Shown here piece after piece: positions 47,250 through 56,723 of a stretch of 64,000 nucleotides of DNA. Source of the DNA: Siphonodentalium dalli (Eukaryota > Mollusca > Scaphopoda > Gadilida > Siphonodentaliidae); the NCBI GenBank assembly GCA_032622095.1, contig CP136069.1, forward strand, positions 107,350,278 to 107,414,277. The letters are read 5' to 3'. Numbering within the stretch: position 1 is the stretch's first letter; each line of letters opens with the position of its first letter. A program made the translations under genes and the position numbers. The notes below the pieces were generated by a model. It saw only the letters and a program-made list of their open reading frames with translations. It searched no databases and had not been told where the DNA came from.

Positions 47250-47468
47250 CGGCCTATGTTTCGGAACGAATTTTGTCTTTCTGGTGTATTTTTCCCTGGC
47301 CGAGGTGAGTAATAGCCTCGTTTCCCTGGCTGCCAGAACAGTGGAGAGTTATCTTCTATCTCGTCTTCGTCATCAACATCACTGCGCTTGTCTAATGTTG
47401 ACTTTTTGGATTTGTCAGTGGACAGGTTGAATATATCTAAATCTAGTAGGGCTTCAGCACTTAGTTCT
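47250..47468 (-). CDS. UBR5: UBR5-type HECT E3 ubiquitin ligase, exon entering the HECT domain (first of three exons here)
   Basis: This 219-bp exon has acceptor CTTTTACAG at 47,469 and donor GTAAGT at 47,249. After finishing a split codon it reads ELSAEALLDLDIFNLSTDKS, an acidic linker SDVDDEDEIEDN, then SPLFWQPGKRGYYSPRPGKN and TPERQNSFRNIG, ending CG, which with the next exon's first G forms Arg. The acidic linker followed by PLF-QPGKRG-Y-PRPGKNT-R---FRNIGR is the signature between the MLLE and HECT domains of UBR5. There is no frame damage. The upstream MLLE exon was not found in the remaining 16.5 kb and is presumably outside the window. Confidence 0.9.
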
Positions 47469-47994
47469 CTGTAAAAGAAGGCTGCAGTAAGTGTAATACC
47501 TTTGAAAAATTTAAGCTATGAGCCCAAACTAAATATATCAACTGAAGTATGATGCCTTAAACAAATTGAAATCTTTAGGACCAATTATCATATCATAGGA
47601 TGTTCATCTTTGCTAGAACTAAAGCAGAAAACATATAGTATTCATCTGTAACAAGAGCTGAGCTGTTTCCTGATGAACACCCCTATTGTGACATACCGCC
47701 TGGTGTGTGCATACCTATAATCTATGGCTGAGATATTCAGGTAGACGGACCCAAAAAATCAACATTTTCAGATGAATAACTCTAGAATGAAAAACATGAA
47801 CAAAACGATTGAACACTCCATTGAATGGCCACATATTGATGAACATCCATACCAAATTTCATAAAACCTTTTACCCAATTTGTCGGCCAAACCCAACCAA
47901 TTTGTCAGCCAATATGATTGTCAAAGCCGTCCTTTACGTCAGCCAAAACCATATTATGCAAGAACTCTATACCAAATGTGGTATTATGTTTAAT
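47469..47994. other. UBR5 intron, no gene
   Basis: Contains a dispersed repeat with AATGGCCACATATTGATGAA and CATACCAAATTTCATAAAAC. Its sequence is interrupted by the hAT element beginning at 48,003. Nothing else is recognised. Confidence 0.45.
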
Positions 47995-48002
47995 GAGAAA
48001 TC

Positions 48003-49086
48003 TAGGGTCCTGCGAATTGGAGATTTTGATCGAATCGAATATCGAATCGAATTCTGGAAATCGAATCTAATATCGAATCGAATCATATCTGTGTGTTGCA
48101 TTCTCAATTGGGCATGTTTTGTCAACGCTTAGACGATTTGTGAAACGTTCTATCAACTACATGCACGAAGTTTCATCATAACTTATGTGGCGATGAATCG
48201 TCGTTTGCAATACTATTAACTTCAAATGATAATTGACGAGAAAAAAAAGGCAGATTTAAAAAAAAACGTCTATGCGGCCGTCACGACGATTAATATATAA
48301 CCACTAAACGGATTATCAGAACTACAATCACGCGAAATTTGTAGAGTTTGCTTGTACATGCAAAATTTCAAATCGACATTCGGAATCACCCGTTGTTATA
48401 AACTTGAAGATGCAACAACAGTCGCAGGGTAGCCTGATTATGTAGTGCTGGATGCTTCTTGGACAGATGATTCCATAGATGGGTCATTGTCCCAGATGCC
48501 TGCGATTTATACACCAAGTTGCATTCATCTCACGTGTAAGTCCCTGCACTACTTGCAGCTTTATCATGGTTAAACTAAACATGAATAACGACGACATTTT
48601 GTCAAGTGTCAAAGAACGCTCCGATGCCGGGAACAACTGTTGTTTAAATTCTCAGCTATACTACATAATGCAGAATCTGAGACGGATAGACGGCAGATAA
48701 TGCTGGCGGTTGCTCAGTCTCATAGCTATTATTATTCACGCGCGTTGTCGGTCCATCGGTGATCTCCGAGTTTTTGGCTACCATGTTCAAAGCTAGAATT
48801 CAGGCGTATTTAGTAGTCCTATAGTGGCTAATTGCTGGTTAAACTTATATTTAATATATATAATCACGATGTACAATAAGAATTATAAGGTGCATATATA
48901 CATCATTTTCTGTAATTAAATGGCACAAAAACAGCTAAGATCGATGTGTGTACTTGTCCGTAAACAGCCTACTTTTCCATCAGTGTATATTCGAAATTTC
49001 GAGTTGGCAATTTCGACTCGAATTCGAATCGAATTTGACTTTCGATTCTAATCTCGAATCGAATATCGAATATTCGCAGGACCCTA
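48003..49086. mobile_element. 1,084-bp hAT-type non-autonomous element
   Basis: Both ends read TAGGGTCCTGCGAAT when oriented outward-in. The exact 8-bp target duplication GAGAAATC is at 47,995-48,002 and 49,087-49,094. Subterminal DNA on both sides repeats ATCGAATCGAAT and ATATCGAATC words. The tip is nearly the same as that of the hAT element at 42,296 (TAGGGCCCTGC), so they are related families. No gene is recognised in the centre. Confidence 0.9.
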
Positions 49087-49094
49087 GAGAAATC

Positions 49095-50935
49095 ATTTTA
49101 AGAATTACTATGGCGGGAAAGAGTTATGGTCTTGGCTTCACAATTATTTTACCGGGTGAGAAGAAGTTATTTTAAGAATTACAATATTTTGTTGGATCAA
49201 TGGCATTCTTATGTCAAACAACCACCCATTTAACCCTTTATGGATCGGAAAGGGTATTATTATGAGCAACAGGAATGGCCAGCAGTTTGTGTTTATATTG
49301 CATTAAAACACAAAAATTTCCCTTCTTATTATTGAAATAGATGTATAATTATTAACGTTTATGTTTTAATGAAGTTTTGTGCTGGATATTGTACAATTTA
49401 CGTAGGCATCCAAGAGCTACTGAAAACGAGAGGCCGATCACGATCGGCAGATGTTAACCCATCCCTTGGCGATGATTTTGAACCGATTTAAACAAATTTG
49501 GTGTGGTGATTCGGGGTACCATTGGCAGAGTTATAATGATGTTAGTTTTTCAAATTTTTATGGACACATTGGGAACCATTTTATCAACTTGTATCATAAT
49601 CATCAATATCTAAATGAAAACAAATGAAAGAGTCAATGACATTTTTTTTATTATTATTATAAAAGTAAAAAAAAATAATAATTCTTTCAAAAAAGGGTCA
49701 TAACTCCTTTAAAATAAATCGGATCAAACCCATATTCAACTCACTCAGTATTTTGGGGTGTGAAACTCACATACCAAATTTGGTTCCAATCAGATAAAAA
49801 ATGTTTGAGTTATGGCAATGTGTTAATTCTGAGTGGAAAAAGGGCCATAACTCTGTAACAAAATCTCGGATCAAATCCAAATTCAAACTCGATATGTATT
49901 TTGGTTCCGATCGGATAGAAAATGTTTGAGTTATCGCATTATGTACTCACATACCAAATTTACATACATCTCAATTCTATTAAGTATCAGGAATGTTGAG
50001 AAGGGTTCATTTTAACTACAAAAGTCCATACTGTACAATCGAATGGGATATAATAGGAGAATGACTACATGAAAAATATACAAAAGCATAAAATTGATGA
50101 CCAGGGTTAACAATTTTAACTCTATAAAATTAGGGGACTGTATGTCACTTGAACAATGCATTGATAGGCAGCCTAAATCTGACAAAGAGCTGCCTGGGAG
50201 TCCTGAGCCAACAGGGTCCACACACTATGGAAATGCAATAAACAGATGTCTAGCAGCAGTGAGTATCATATTTCATTATCAATAATAGAGTTTAACTCTA
50301 GTCTCTTTCTCACAGATACCACAGTAAATTATAAGCTGCTTCTGGTTATAGGTTGCAAGCAAATATCAAATCTGTTCAATTCTAAGTTAAAACGGGGCCA
50401 TAACTCTGGTATAAAAAACAGGATCTGACCCATATTCAAACTCGATCTGTATTTTGAGTTGACAAACTCACATACCAAATATGGTTCCTATCAGATGAAA
50501 ACTAGTAGATTTATTGAAGCATGCATTAATTCTATGTCAAAGGGCCATAACTCCATTAAAAATAATCTGATCAAACCCATATTCGAACTCGAACTGTATG
50601 TTAGGTGGAGAAACTGACATACCAAATTTGGTTCTGATCAGATCATTTTTTTTTAGTTATCATAGAATTCGTGAATTCTAAGTCGAAAAAGGGCCATAAC
50701 TCCGTAAATAAAATTCCGATCAAATCCATATTCGAACTCGATCTGTATTTTGGGCCAAGAAACTTACATACTAAATTTGGTTCCGATCAGATAGATAATA
50801 TTTCAGTTATCGCACCATGCGTAAAGTGTCTACAGACAGACAGACAGACAGACAAACGGACGGACGGACTAACGACGAGTGGTCAATCCGGGCAACGACA
50901 CTATGTTTACCATACTATGGTATGGGTAAACATAA
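49095..50935 (+). repeat. GCCGATC-box copy and 150-bp-unit repeats, UBR5 intron
   Basis: At 49,425-49,480 a GCCGATC-box copy has the intact stem. At about 49,690-49,950 and 50,390-50,820 are units with GGGCCATAACTC, CCCATATTCGAACTCGA and CATACCAAATTTGGTTC. The tail at about 50,830-50,935 has GACAGACAGACAGAC, GAGTGGTCAATCCGG and GTTTACCATACTATGGTATG. From 49,980 to 50,380 nothing is recognised. Confidence 0.65.
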
Positions 50936-51844
50936 TAAAAGTATCCAAATTTTGGCCCAACATTTCATTAGAGATTTATCGCTCTTTTACGATTTAAATT
51001 TTTTTTCTCTATTATTATTATTATTGCTAGTAATCTCAGGAACCGCTATATGTAGAACGCTGAAAGTTTCAATGTGCGTACAAATTCTACAGTACACAGC
51101 CGTTAAGCCATTGAGAATTTTGTCCATGCTTGCTTTATGAAGTTATGGCCTTTAAACCGGCCTCTCACATTTATCGACAATTGTAGAGTATCTCTGGAGA
51201 GTTAACGGAACAGGACAAATATTGTGATGCAGAGTAATTTAAACTTTAATAAGTCATTTTTACAAAATGGCCGTTGTCTGATTATTGACCGTGGCGTGGG
51301 GGAGGGCTGTTCAATGTTTAAAAAAATAAATTCTCTCCGATCGCTATCAAACTTACATGTCATGGTCTACATGTCACCCGGAGAACGATGCTGTGAACAT
51401 TTTCTAAATCAGTCAAAATAATTACGCAAAGTTCCTTGTGCACAATACTATTTTTCGAGCAGTCGGTGGTGCACTAATTTAAAACTGAGCTGTGACCTAC
51501 TGGTAGGAGTGTCCACAAAGTTATAAAGCTCTCATATGATATTCAGCAAAAGATATCTCCCGTTATTTATCCAGAATGCATCAAAATTCAATACTAGGAA
51601 ATAGACTGATCGACTTTTCATTCAGGACTGGACATGCATGTAACATGTAGTTTAGTCATAGTGACTAAGTTTGGTTACTAAAACCCTCATTAGAATGGTT
51701 TAGATTAACTAACTTATGGCTTAGTCATTTTGACAATCCCAACTTAAGTCATTTTGATTATAAGCAACAACAAGGGGGTGGGGTAGTATTCCCCTGAACC
51801 TCACTACTGTCTTAGACATCTACATGTAGATTAGGCATCATTAA
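50936..51844. other. Intronic DNA, nothing recognised
   Basis: An ATT-rich run lies near 51,010-51,025. No repeat family, exon or TIR was identified. Confidence 0.4.
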
Positions 51845-52555
51845 TTGCTTTGGTTCAGTATTGATGCACACCAGTATATTAGGAAATAACCAGGCAACTG
51901 CCAACAAAAGTTGATAGTCTAAAGGTTTGGCGCCCCATACATAGTACATATCAATGCTGTACATACTTGACTAAAAGCAAACAAAGTAACTTATTTTTTA
52001 TCAAAATGACAATCGCAATTTAAGGTCTGCATGTGTCAGACTGTATTGACGAATTACAAAATTCATCATTAATTTCTTTGGTCTAAAGCATTATTTCCAG
52101 TTCAGTCTGTTCAGTATTGATGCATACAAGTATATTAGACCATAAGCAGGCAACAACCAACAAAAGTTGATAGTCTAATGGTTTGTACATATATAGTACA
52201 TATCAATGCTGTACATACTGGACTAAAAAATGATTAAAATGTTTATTACAGCACTTAGTTCAGTCTGTTAACTTATTGGTGTATACCAGCTGATTAGGAC
52301 TCAACCAGGCAACTGCCAATAAATCTTGATAGTCTGTTGGTTTGACGTCCCAGAGCCAATAGACATCAGTAAATGACAGACTGGACTTGGCCTGCAATAC
52401 TTGGGACTAAAAAATTATCGAAATGTTTATTACAGTGCTTAGTTCAGTCTGTTAATTTATTTGTGTATACTAGCTGATAAGGACTCAACCAGGCAACTAC
52501 CAATAAATATTGATAGTCTGTTGGTTGGGCCTGCAATACTTGGATGAGCCAATAT
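51845..52555 (+). repeat. Four ~170-190-bp tandem units (CAACCAGGCAACTGCCAA)
   Basis: Units start near 51,855, 52,100, 52,258 and 52,442 with TTCAGTCTGTTAA, ACTCAACCAGGCAACTGCCA and TTGATAGTCTGTTGGTTTG; the first two are more diverged. Some end with ATGTTTATTACAG. Confidence 0.75.
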
Positions 52556-53607
52556 CTAATTAATTGGTATGAATAGTCAAAAAGGGCTTGCCAGGCAGTA
52601 TTACTGTTCGATAAAATAAGGACCACACGAACATATCACAAGAGAATACCGCAATAGAATTTACTGGGTAGAGAACTCTTGTCATAAATATATTCTTAAC
52701 ACTTTCATGACTGTAGCTTCCTGAAATTTAGCAAAAACCCTGTGCCAATGCATTCTCTTATATATGCGAGTCTCTCATAGGTAGCCTCGCATATATAAGA
52801 GAAAACATTGGCCTACCAATATTTACCTTGATATTGTAAGCCAGTGCATTCACTTATGTATGCGAGGCTCACATATATAAGAGAGTGCACTGGCGCAGGG
52901 TCTTTAAAGATGCACCAGTGCAGCTACCGTCATTAAAGGGTTATTCAACCCCACACAGCATTGACATTAAATGAAAATTGAATGACTTGGCGGTTTGCAC
53001 TTAAATGAAAGTGTCAATGACACTGTAGCTCAACTGGAGAGGGGATAATTTCATGTGCAATGGGTAATATGGTAAAACACATCACAAAGTAACTAATATA
53101 ATTTTATTTATATAATTACAACTACTTTCGCTTTGACTAAAATGCGTGCATCTGATTGGTCAAGGCCCTTAGATACACTTGGTAGCGACAATATCTATCA
53201 GTGGAGGGAAGTGTTGTTTCCCGCATCACTGGGTGTAGTGATACCTTAAAAAGTTCGCAAACCAAGTCGAATATCCATGGGGCGAATTTACCCGGAATTT
53301 TATTTTGTCCACCAATCAAATCGCAAGAAATCACTTCCGTTTCTAGTGGTAACGCAAGACGCCAAATCTCAGCGAAAAATTATCGCCGATTAAACAGAAA
53401 AATAGTACATTAATTAAACAAAAACAAATTAAAATAGAGAATAAAACCCCACTTTCTGATAAAGAAAAACATTTTCTATTATCATCAAACATCAGGGCTA
53501 AATTTAGATATGGGTTTCTTCATAAATTAGTGCGGTACATTTGAAAAGAACGTGCTAACATGACAATGTAGCAACGTTTGACGGTTACCTGAACAGGTGT
53601 TCAAAAC
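52556..53607. other. Upstream region of the Crypton-type gene, with two hairpins
   Basis: Around 52,750-52,810 TTCTCTTATATATGCGAG pairs with CTCGCATATATAAGAGAA. Around 52,842-52,892 CCAGTGCATTCACTTAT pairs with a partial ATAAGAGAGTGCACTGG. At about 53,006-53,060 the start of a TAGCTCAAC-ended element occurs (GAAAGTGTCAATGACACTGT). The last ~250 bases before the ATG are AT-rich; no clear TATA box or other promoter element could be assigned. Confidence 0.5.
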
Positions 53608-53931
53608 ATGGAAGACCTACCGTTAGCTATCTACGGCGAATTCAATATAGATATTAATCATATTATGGATTATCAAATTAATTTAAGTCAAGAAGAAGAC
53701 TTTTTCATAAATAATTTTGATGACAATGAACTCTACAATGCTGCTTCTCAAATGGAAATAGAAGAATTGGAGCTTGAAGTTAAGTCAGAGCCTGGGGCTG
53801 AAGTTGAATTTGAAGAGCCAGAAGAAATACTAGGGATTTAAGGCCTAATTGGACTGGACAAACTGGTAGAAGATGTTGATAATAATGGTGGCATCATTGA
53901 AATAATACCAATGGAAATATCACCGATGCAG
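53608..53931 (+). CDS. Crypton-type gene exon 1, with in-frame TAA
   Basis: ATG at 53,608 begins MEDLPLAIYGEFNIDINHIM; the exon is rich in Glu/Asp (EEDFFINNFDDNELYNAA). After the stop at 53,839-53,841 the same frame continues GLIGLDKLVEDVDNNGGIIE to the donor CAG-GTAAGA at 53,931/53,932. Continued openness of the same frame up to a consensus donor indicates that the stop is a late change. Confidence 0.7.
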
Positions 53932-56333
53932 GTAAGAATTGAACCCTTGAAAATAATTTATATATTAAAATAGTGTTGCGCTACTAAATTTAAAATAAAT
54001 TATTAGTAATAGTAATACTAGTACCAGTACAGTGAGAACTGACTATAGTATACTGTATACTAGTACTAGTAGTAGTAGTACTAGAAGTGATGAAGCTGGT
54101 TATTATTTATTTATTGATTGATCATTTAAATGGCTGTAGCCTGTATTATTTGCATAGTAGAAGAGTAAGAGTTGTTGTAAGAGTAACTGTAAATTAGCCA
54201 ACATTTTATAGCTTGAATAAGTATGGTATGGATATATCCCACAATAATTATGTTTTCATAGATAACTGTTATGCACTCTTTCTAAATTCTAATTCTAATA
54301 TTTTTGCAGGCAAATGACCAAATACTGAATGCCTGTGACCTGGAATCTGACGAGAAGGAATCTCATGAAACAGGAAAAGACCTTAATGAAGAAACACCCA
54401 ACGCCAAGGTGAGAATCTTAATGAAAATATTGAAATTACGAGGAAAAATAGTATAAGCGATCGCGAAATTATACAGTATATAGTTCGGCATCAAGCACTT
54501 CAATACGCCAACAGATGCATTGAAAACGACATTGATTTCATATGTAAATTGAAATCTCCATTTTCAAACAAAATTATAATAATGTTTATAATTTCTTTTT
54601 CATACTTTTTTTCAGGTACAGAAGTCTGCGACTGCAAGCCGATTTCATAAAATTGACGAACATGAGCTAGAAGAGCTTGAAAAGAACAGACTGTCTGCAT
54701 CGACCAAATCAAACACAAGATGGGGGATGAAACTATTTGATGGTGCGTTATTTCAATAAGAATATTCAGTTCTGTGTGATAAAATTAAAGATGTCTTTTG
54801 ACGTAAAATAACAAAAAATGTCTTTGAAATATACAATATTAAACATCATTTTCCATGCATCTCTGCAATCTCTGGGCATATAAAAGTGTCAGAATGATGC
54901 TAAACAACATACTGTCTAATTTCTATGCATTCCATCAATGTTGTTTTTGATGCATCTTTGGTTACACAGAAATGATGGATGCTAAAAATCCTAAATCAAT
55001 AGTAAACGGTAACATTTTCTGAAATACAGTTTGAAATATGTTAAATTACTTTGTATTACCACGTGATAACTTTTTTTCTTCAGAATGGTGTAATGAGCGA
55101 TTTGGGCAGAAATTTGATTTATATAAAATGACGAAAGAAGATTTGAATGAGAAGCTCAGACTATTCTATGCTGAAGCCCGCCCAAAGAATGGAGAAGAAT
55201 ACCATAAGAACACACTGAAGTCAATACGTTCAGTTGTAAATCGGCATATGTCAGACAGCAAGACTAAAATCGATATCGTAAAGGATAGTGAATTTCGTGG
55301 GGCGAATAGAGTTTTGGATGCCAAACTGAAAAAACTGTTAGCTGATGGCAAATCAAAGCCGACGAAACATAAAGAAGTGATATCAACCAAAGATCTACAG
55401 CTGATAAATTCATATCTTGCCCAAGACACCCCAATAACATTAAAACTGAGAGTGTGGTATTTAATTACCTTTCATTTTGTAAGTCGGGGATTGGAATTCC
55501 ATCACCAGTCAACACTGAATTCTTTTGATTTCTGTATTGATGAAAATGGCAGAGAGTATGCAAAACTGAACCATGAAACAAAGCAAAAAAATTGGCAAGG
55601 TGGTTTAGATATGAAAGGTGAAGTTGGGTTCGACAAGCGAATGTATGCCGTGGAAGGTTCAGAGATGTGTCCAGTTAAAGCACTAAAAATGTTCATCGAA
55701 CTTACAGATCCGACAGCAAGTGTTTTATTTAATTGTTGCAAAAAGGATAGTTTATACTCACTCAATCCGAAGGAGTTTCAGTTTTGGTACACCGCCAAAC
55801 CTCAAGCGAAACGCAGTTTCGTCAACCACATGAGGGATATCTGCAAATCTGCTGGTACCGATAAAGCTTATACAGCACATTGTCTCAGAGCAACTGCTAT
55901 TCAGGCCCTGAATGATGCAGGATTCGAACTGAGGCATATAATGTTTATGTCCGGCCATAAAAGTGAATCTGCTGTCAGAAGTTACAATAGAGATTGTTCG
56001 CGACAGCAGAAAGAAAACATCAGCGATGCCCTTTTCAGAACAGCAACAGCTGTTGACCAACTTGATGTGCGAGTTCAGGATAATAACTATTCAAAATCAA
56101 CTAAATCTCACAGCAGTACCACTTCCAATTCTGAATCTGATCCACATCAACCAGAGGTCGCCATTGAAATGTCCACATCAAATTCAAAATCTCCAATTGA
56201 CAGTTCAGCATCTTCACTGACTTCAGCTCTTCATAATATTGAGAACCTTATGCATTCTTCAAGCTTCAAGTCCGCCTTCTTAACAAATGCAACAATTGAC
56301 ACATGCAATTTCAATTTCCACTTCAACAAATGA
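53608..56333 (+). CDS. Crypton-type tyrosine recombinase gene (DUF3504/ZMYM-QRICH1-like), four exons, one in-frame stop
   Basis: Exons 53,608-53,931, 54,310-54,408, 54,616-54,742 and 55,084-56,333 sum to 1,800 bases and join in frame with canonical GT/AG sites. Order: acidic N-terminus; a helical start of the recombinase core (HELEELEKNRLSASTKSNTR, WGMKLFD-EWC); the catalytic domain; a Ser-rich tail; and a C-terminal FNFHFNK. Catalytic residues are all present: Arg at 55,485 (FVSRGLEFH), His and Arg at 55,878/55,887 (HCLR), His at 55,956 (SGHKS) and Tyr at 55,983 (RSYNRD). Families of this kind are DNA-cutting recombinases of Crypton transposons or their domesticated relatives. The TAA at 53,839 in exon 1 would truncate the protein unless it is a variant or is bypassed. 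Introns favour a resident gene over a fresh transposon. It lies antisense within the UBR5 locus. Confidence 0.8.
54310..54408 (+). CDS. Crypton-type gene exon 2
   Basis: 99 bases, phase 0 on both sides, acceptor TTTTTGCAG and donor AAG-GTGAGA. It encodes ANDQILNACDLESDEKESHE and TGKDLNEETPNAK, an acidic, probably disordered linker. Confidence 0.7.
54452..54545. repeat. Relict half of the 149-bp palindromic MITE in intron 2
   Basis: GCGAAATTATACAGTATATA and GTTCGGCATCAAGCACTTCA with CGCCAACAGATGCATTGAAA match the loop and right arm of the MITE at 56,575 with several changes. A weaker trace lies at about 54,850-54,960 in intron 3. Confidence 0.65.
54616..54742 (+). CDS. Crypton-type gene exon 3, start of the recombinase core
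   Basis: 127 bases, acceptor TTTTTTTCAG, donor GATG-GTGCGT. It encodes VQKSATASRFHKIDEHELEE and LEKNRLSASTKSNTRWGMKL, matching the conserved opening helix of DUF3504-type recombinases. It ends in phase 1; the split codon with exon 4 gives Glu of EWC. Confidence 0.78.
55084..56333 (+). CDS. Crypton-type gene exon 4, catalytic domain and tail
   Basis: 1,250 bases open from the acceptor TTTTCTTCAG to TGA at 56,331. It opens EWCNERFGQKFDLYKMTKED and includes FYAEARPKNGEEYHKNTLKS, the SRGLE, HCLR, GHKS and SYNRD catalytic boxes, and the Ser/Thr-rich tail. The ATG at 55,038 upstream lies in the intron and is not the likely start. An ATTAAA-like poly-A signal occurs about 60 bases after the stop. 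Confidence 0.85.
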
Positions 56334-56574
56334 ATCTATGATTATGAATTGATATTCCATGATTTCGTTGTTTATCCTTGACATTGATCTTTTATTAAAC
56401 TTGCCGAATTATAAAGTCGCCCAATTTATGTTCGACCCAATTTCCCAAAATCCGTTATGAAGTACAGACACAACTCTAACTTTAGTTGTTTTACAATTTG
56501 GTGTTTTTGGTTTATTTTCTTCAGAAAAATAGTCATAATCCGCAACTAATTTATGCGGATTGTCGTAATTATAA

Positions 56575-56723
56575 GCAATCAACGTCGTTTTCGATGCATC
56601 TGTCGGCGTATAGAAGTGTCGGATGCCGAACTACATACTTTGTGAAGCGAAATTATACAGTATGTAATTCGGCATCCGACACTTCTATACGCCGACAGAT
56701 GCATCGAAAACGACGTTGATTGC
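56575..56723. mobile_element. 149-bp palindromic MITE downstream of the Crypton-type gene
   Basis: The left arm, starting GCAATCAACGTCGTTTTCGA, is inverted at the right, ending ACGACGTTGATTGC. The arms are about 65 bp with one visible mismatch, around a short loop TTGTGAAGCGAAATTATAC. Flanks are TA-rich (ATTATAA and ATATAT), so a TA target is possible but not proven. Confidence 0.85.

Noticed and set aside
7433-47468. Assignment of the minus-strand HECT exons to HECTD1
   Set aside because: First thought, but the QPGKRG-Y-PRPGKNT and GLCLLQNE patterns plus the acidic linker fit UBR5 (hyd) better.
55038-55083. ATG at 55,038 as start of the recombinase protein
   Set aside because: It lies upstream of a good acceptor at 55,083, and the exon 3 to exon 4 junction restores the conserved WGMKLFDEWC stretch.
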